A program made the position numbers and the translations under genes. The notes under the pieces were generated by a model. That model searched no databases, was not told the DNA's origin, and saw nothing but the letters and a program-made list of their open reading frames with translations. Positions 5,830 through 5,925 of a stretch of DNA of 5,925 nucleotides are shown one piece after another; positions within the stretch are counted from its first letter, which is position 1; each line of letters starts with the position of its first letter. Source of the stretch: Pseudomonadota bacterium (GTDB taxonomy: Bacteria > Pseudomonadota > Gammaproteobacteria > Steroidobacterales > Steroidobacteraceae); assembly GCA_003242495.1 (NCBI GenBank), contig QGUO01000239.1, positions 1-5,925 on the forward strand, in the 5' to 3' direction.

Positions 5830-5925
5830 TCAGGGCTCGGGTTGCGAATACGCCTGCCATTCCTTGCCGACGATGAGGCGTGCGCCGCGGCTGAAAGTCA
5901 GATACGACCACGCCCATTGCAACAC
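5830..5925 (-). CDS. C-terminal end of a type II NADH dehydrogenase-like flavoprotein (partial)
   Basis: Reading leftwards from the right edge, one frame gives 31 codons and then TGA at 5830-5832. The peptide contains W-A-W-S-Y-L-T-F-S-R-G-A-R-L-I-V-G, which closely resembles the end of proteobacterial type II NADH dehydrogenases (single-subunit NADH:quinone oxidoreductases). There an aromatic, amphipathic helix followed by RGARLI helps hold the enzyme on the inner face of the membrane. The FAD- and NADH-binding domains would lie to the right, outside the window. After the motif come 11 residues ending in a Q-P-E-P tail. The assignment rests on a short motif, but the frame, codon use and convergent position relative to yajQ support a real gene end. 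Confidence 0.68.
   Translation of the reverse strand: MLQWAWSYLTFSRGARLIVGKEWQAYSQPEP

Noticed and set aside
1..5925. Mobile element, phage or CRISPR content
   Set aside because: There are no transposase or integrase genes, no terminal inverted repeats with target duplications, no regularly spaced repeats and no tRNA attachment site. The genes are typical chromosomal ones.

Overview
The window is high-GC, densely coded chromosome of a proteobacterium. RdgC and YajQ are both typical of Beta/Gammaproteobacteria. The FecR/DUF6600 protein and the NDH-2-like C-terminus also fit that range. I infer a GC-rich gammaproteobacterium (Xanthomonadales, Nevskiales or Steroidobacterales-like) or a betaproteobacterium; the sequence alone does not settle which. 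No RNA genes, insertion sequences, CRISPR arrays or phage genes are visible.

Layout, left to right. (1) 67-1974, minus: a large secreted FecR-domain plus DUF6600 protein with a long disordered Pro/Arg/Gly tail. (2) 1975-2160: a divergent intergenic region holding a perfect 14-bp GC hairpin, an ECF-sigma-like promoter candidate facing left and a -10-like box facing right. (3) 2161-3135, plus: an uncharacterised lipoprotein with a TPR-like N-terminal half. (4) 3150-4058, minus: rdgC, convergent with the lipoprotein gene and only 14 bp away. (5) 4059-4186: a divergent region between rdgC and the next gene. (6) 4187-5233, plus: a stand-alone LigD-type polymerase/primase domain protein without ligase or phosphoesterase domains. 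(7) 5319-5801, plus: yajQ, with its own -10-like box. (8) 5830-5925, minus: the last 31 codons of a type II NADH dehydrogenase-like gene running off the right edge.

The genes do not form one operon; strands alternate and most genes appear to have their own promoter. Two themes can be read. The left half encodes cell-envelope proteins of unknown role (secreted DUF6600 protein, lipoprotein) that share a divergent control region. The middle holds two DNA-end/recombination proteins transcribed divergently: RdgC, which binds duplex DNA and restrains RecA, and a LigD-type polymerase of the kind used in bacterial end joining. No Ku or ligase gene lies in the window, so an end-joining role for the latter is inference.

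I do not see a clearly new biological system here. The best leads are the RdgC/LigD-Pol divergent pair, the ECF-like promoter candidate in front of the FecR/DUF6600 gene, the 14-bp hairpin, and the four-cysteine lipoprotein of unknown family.
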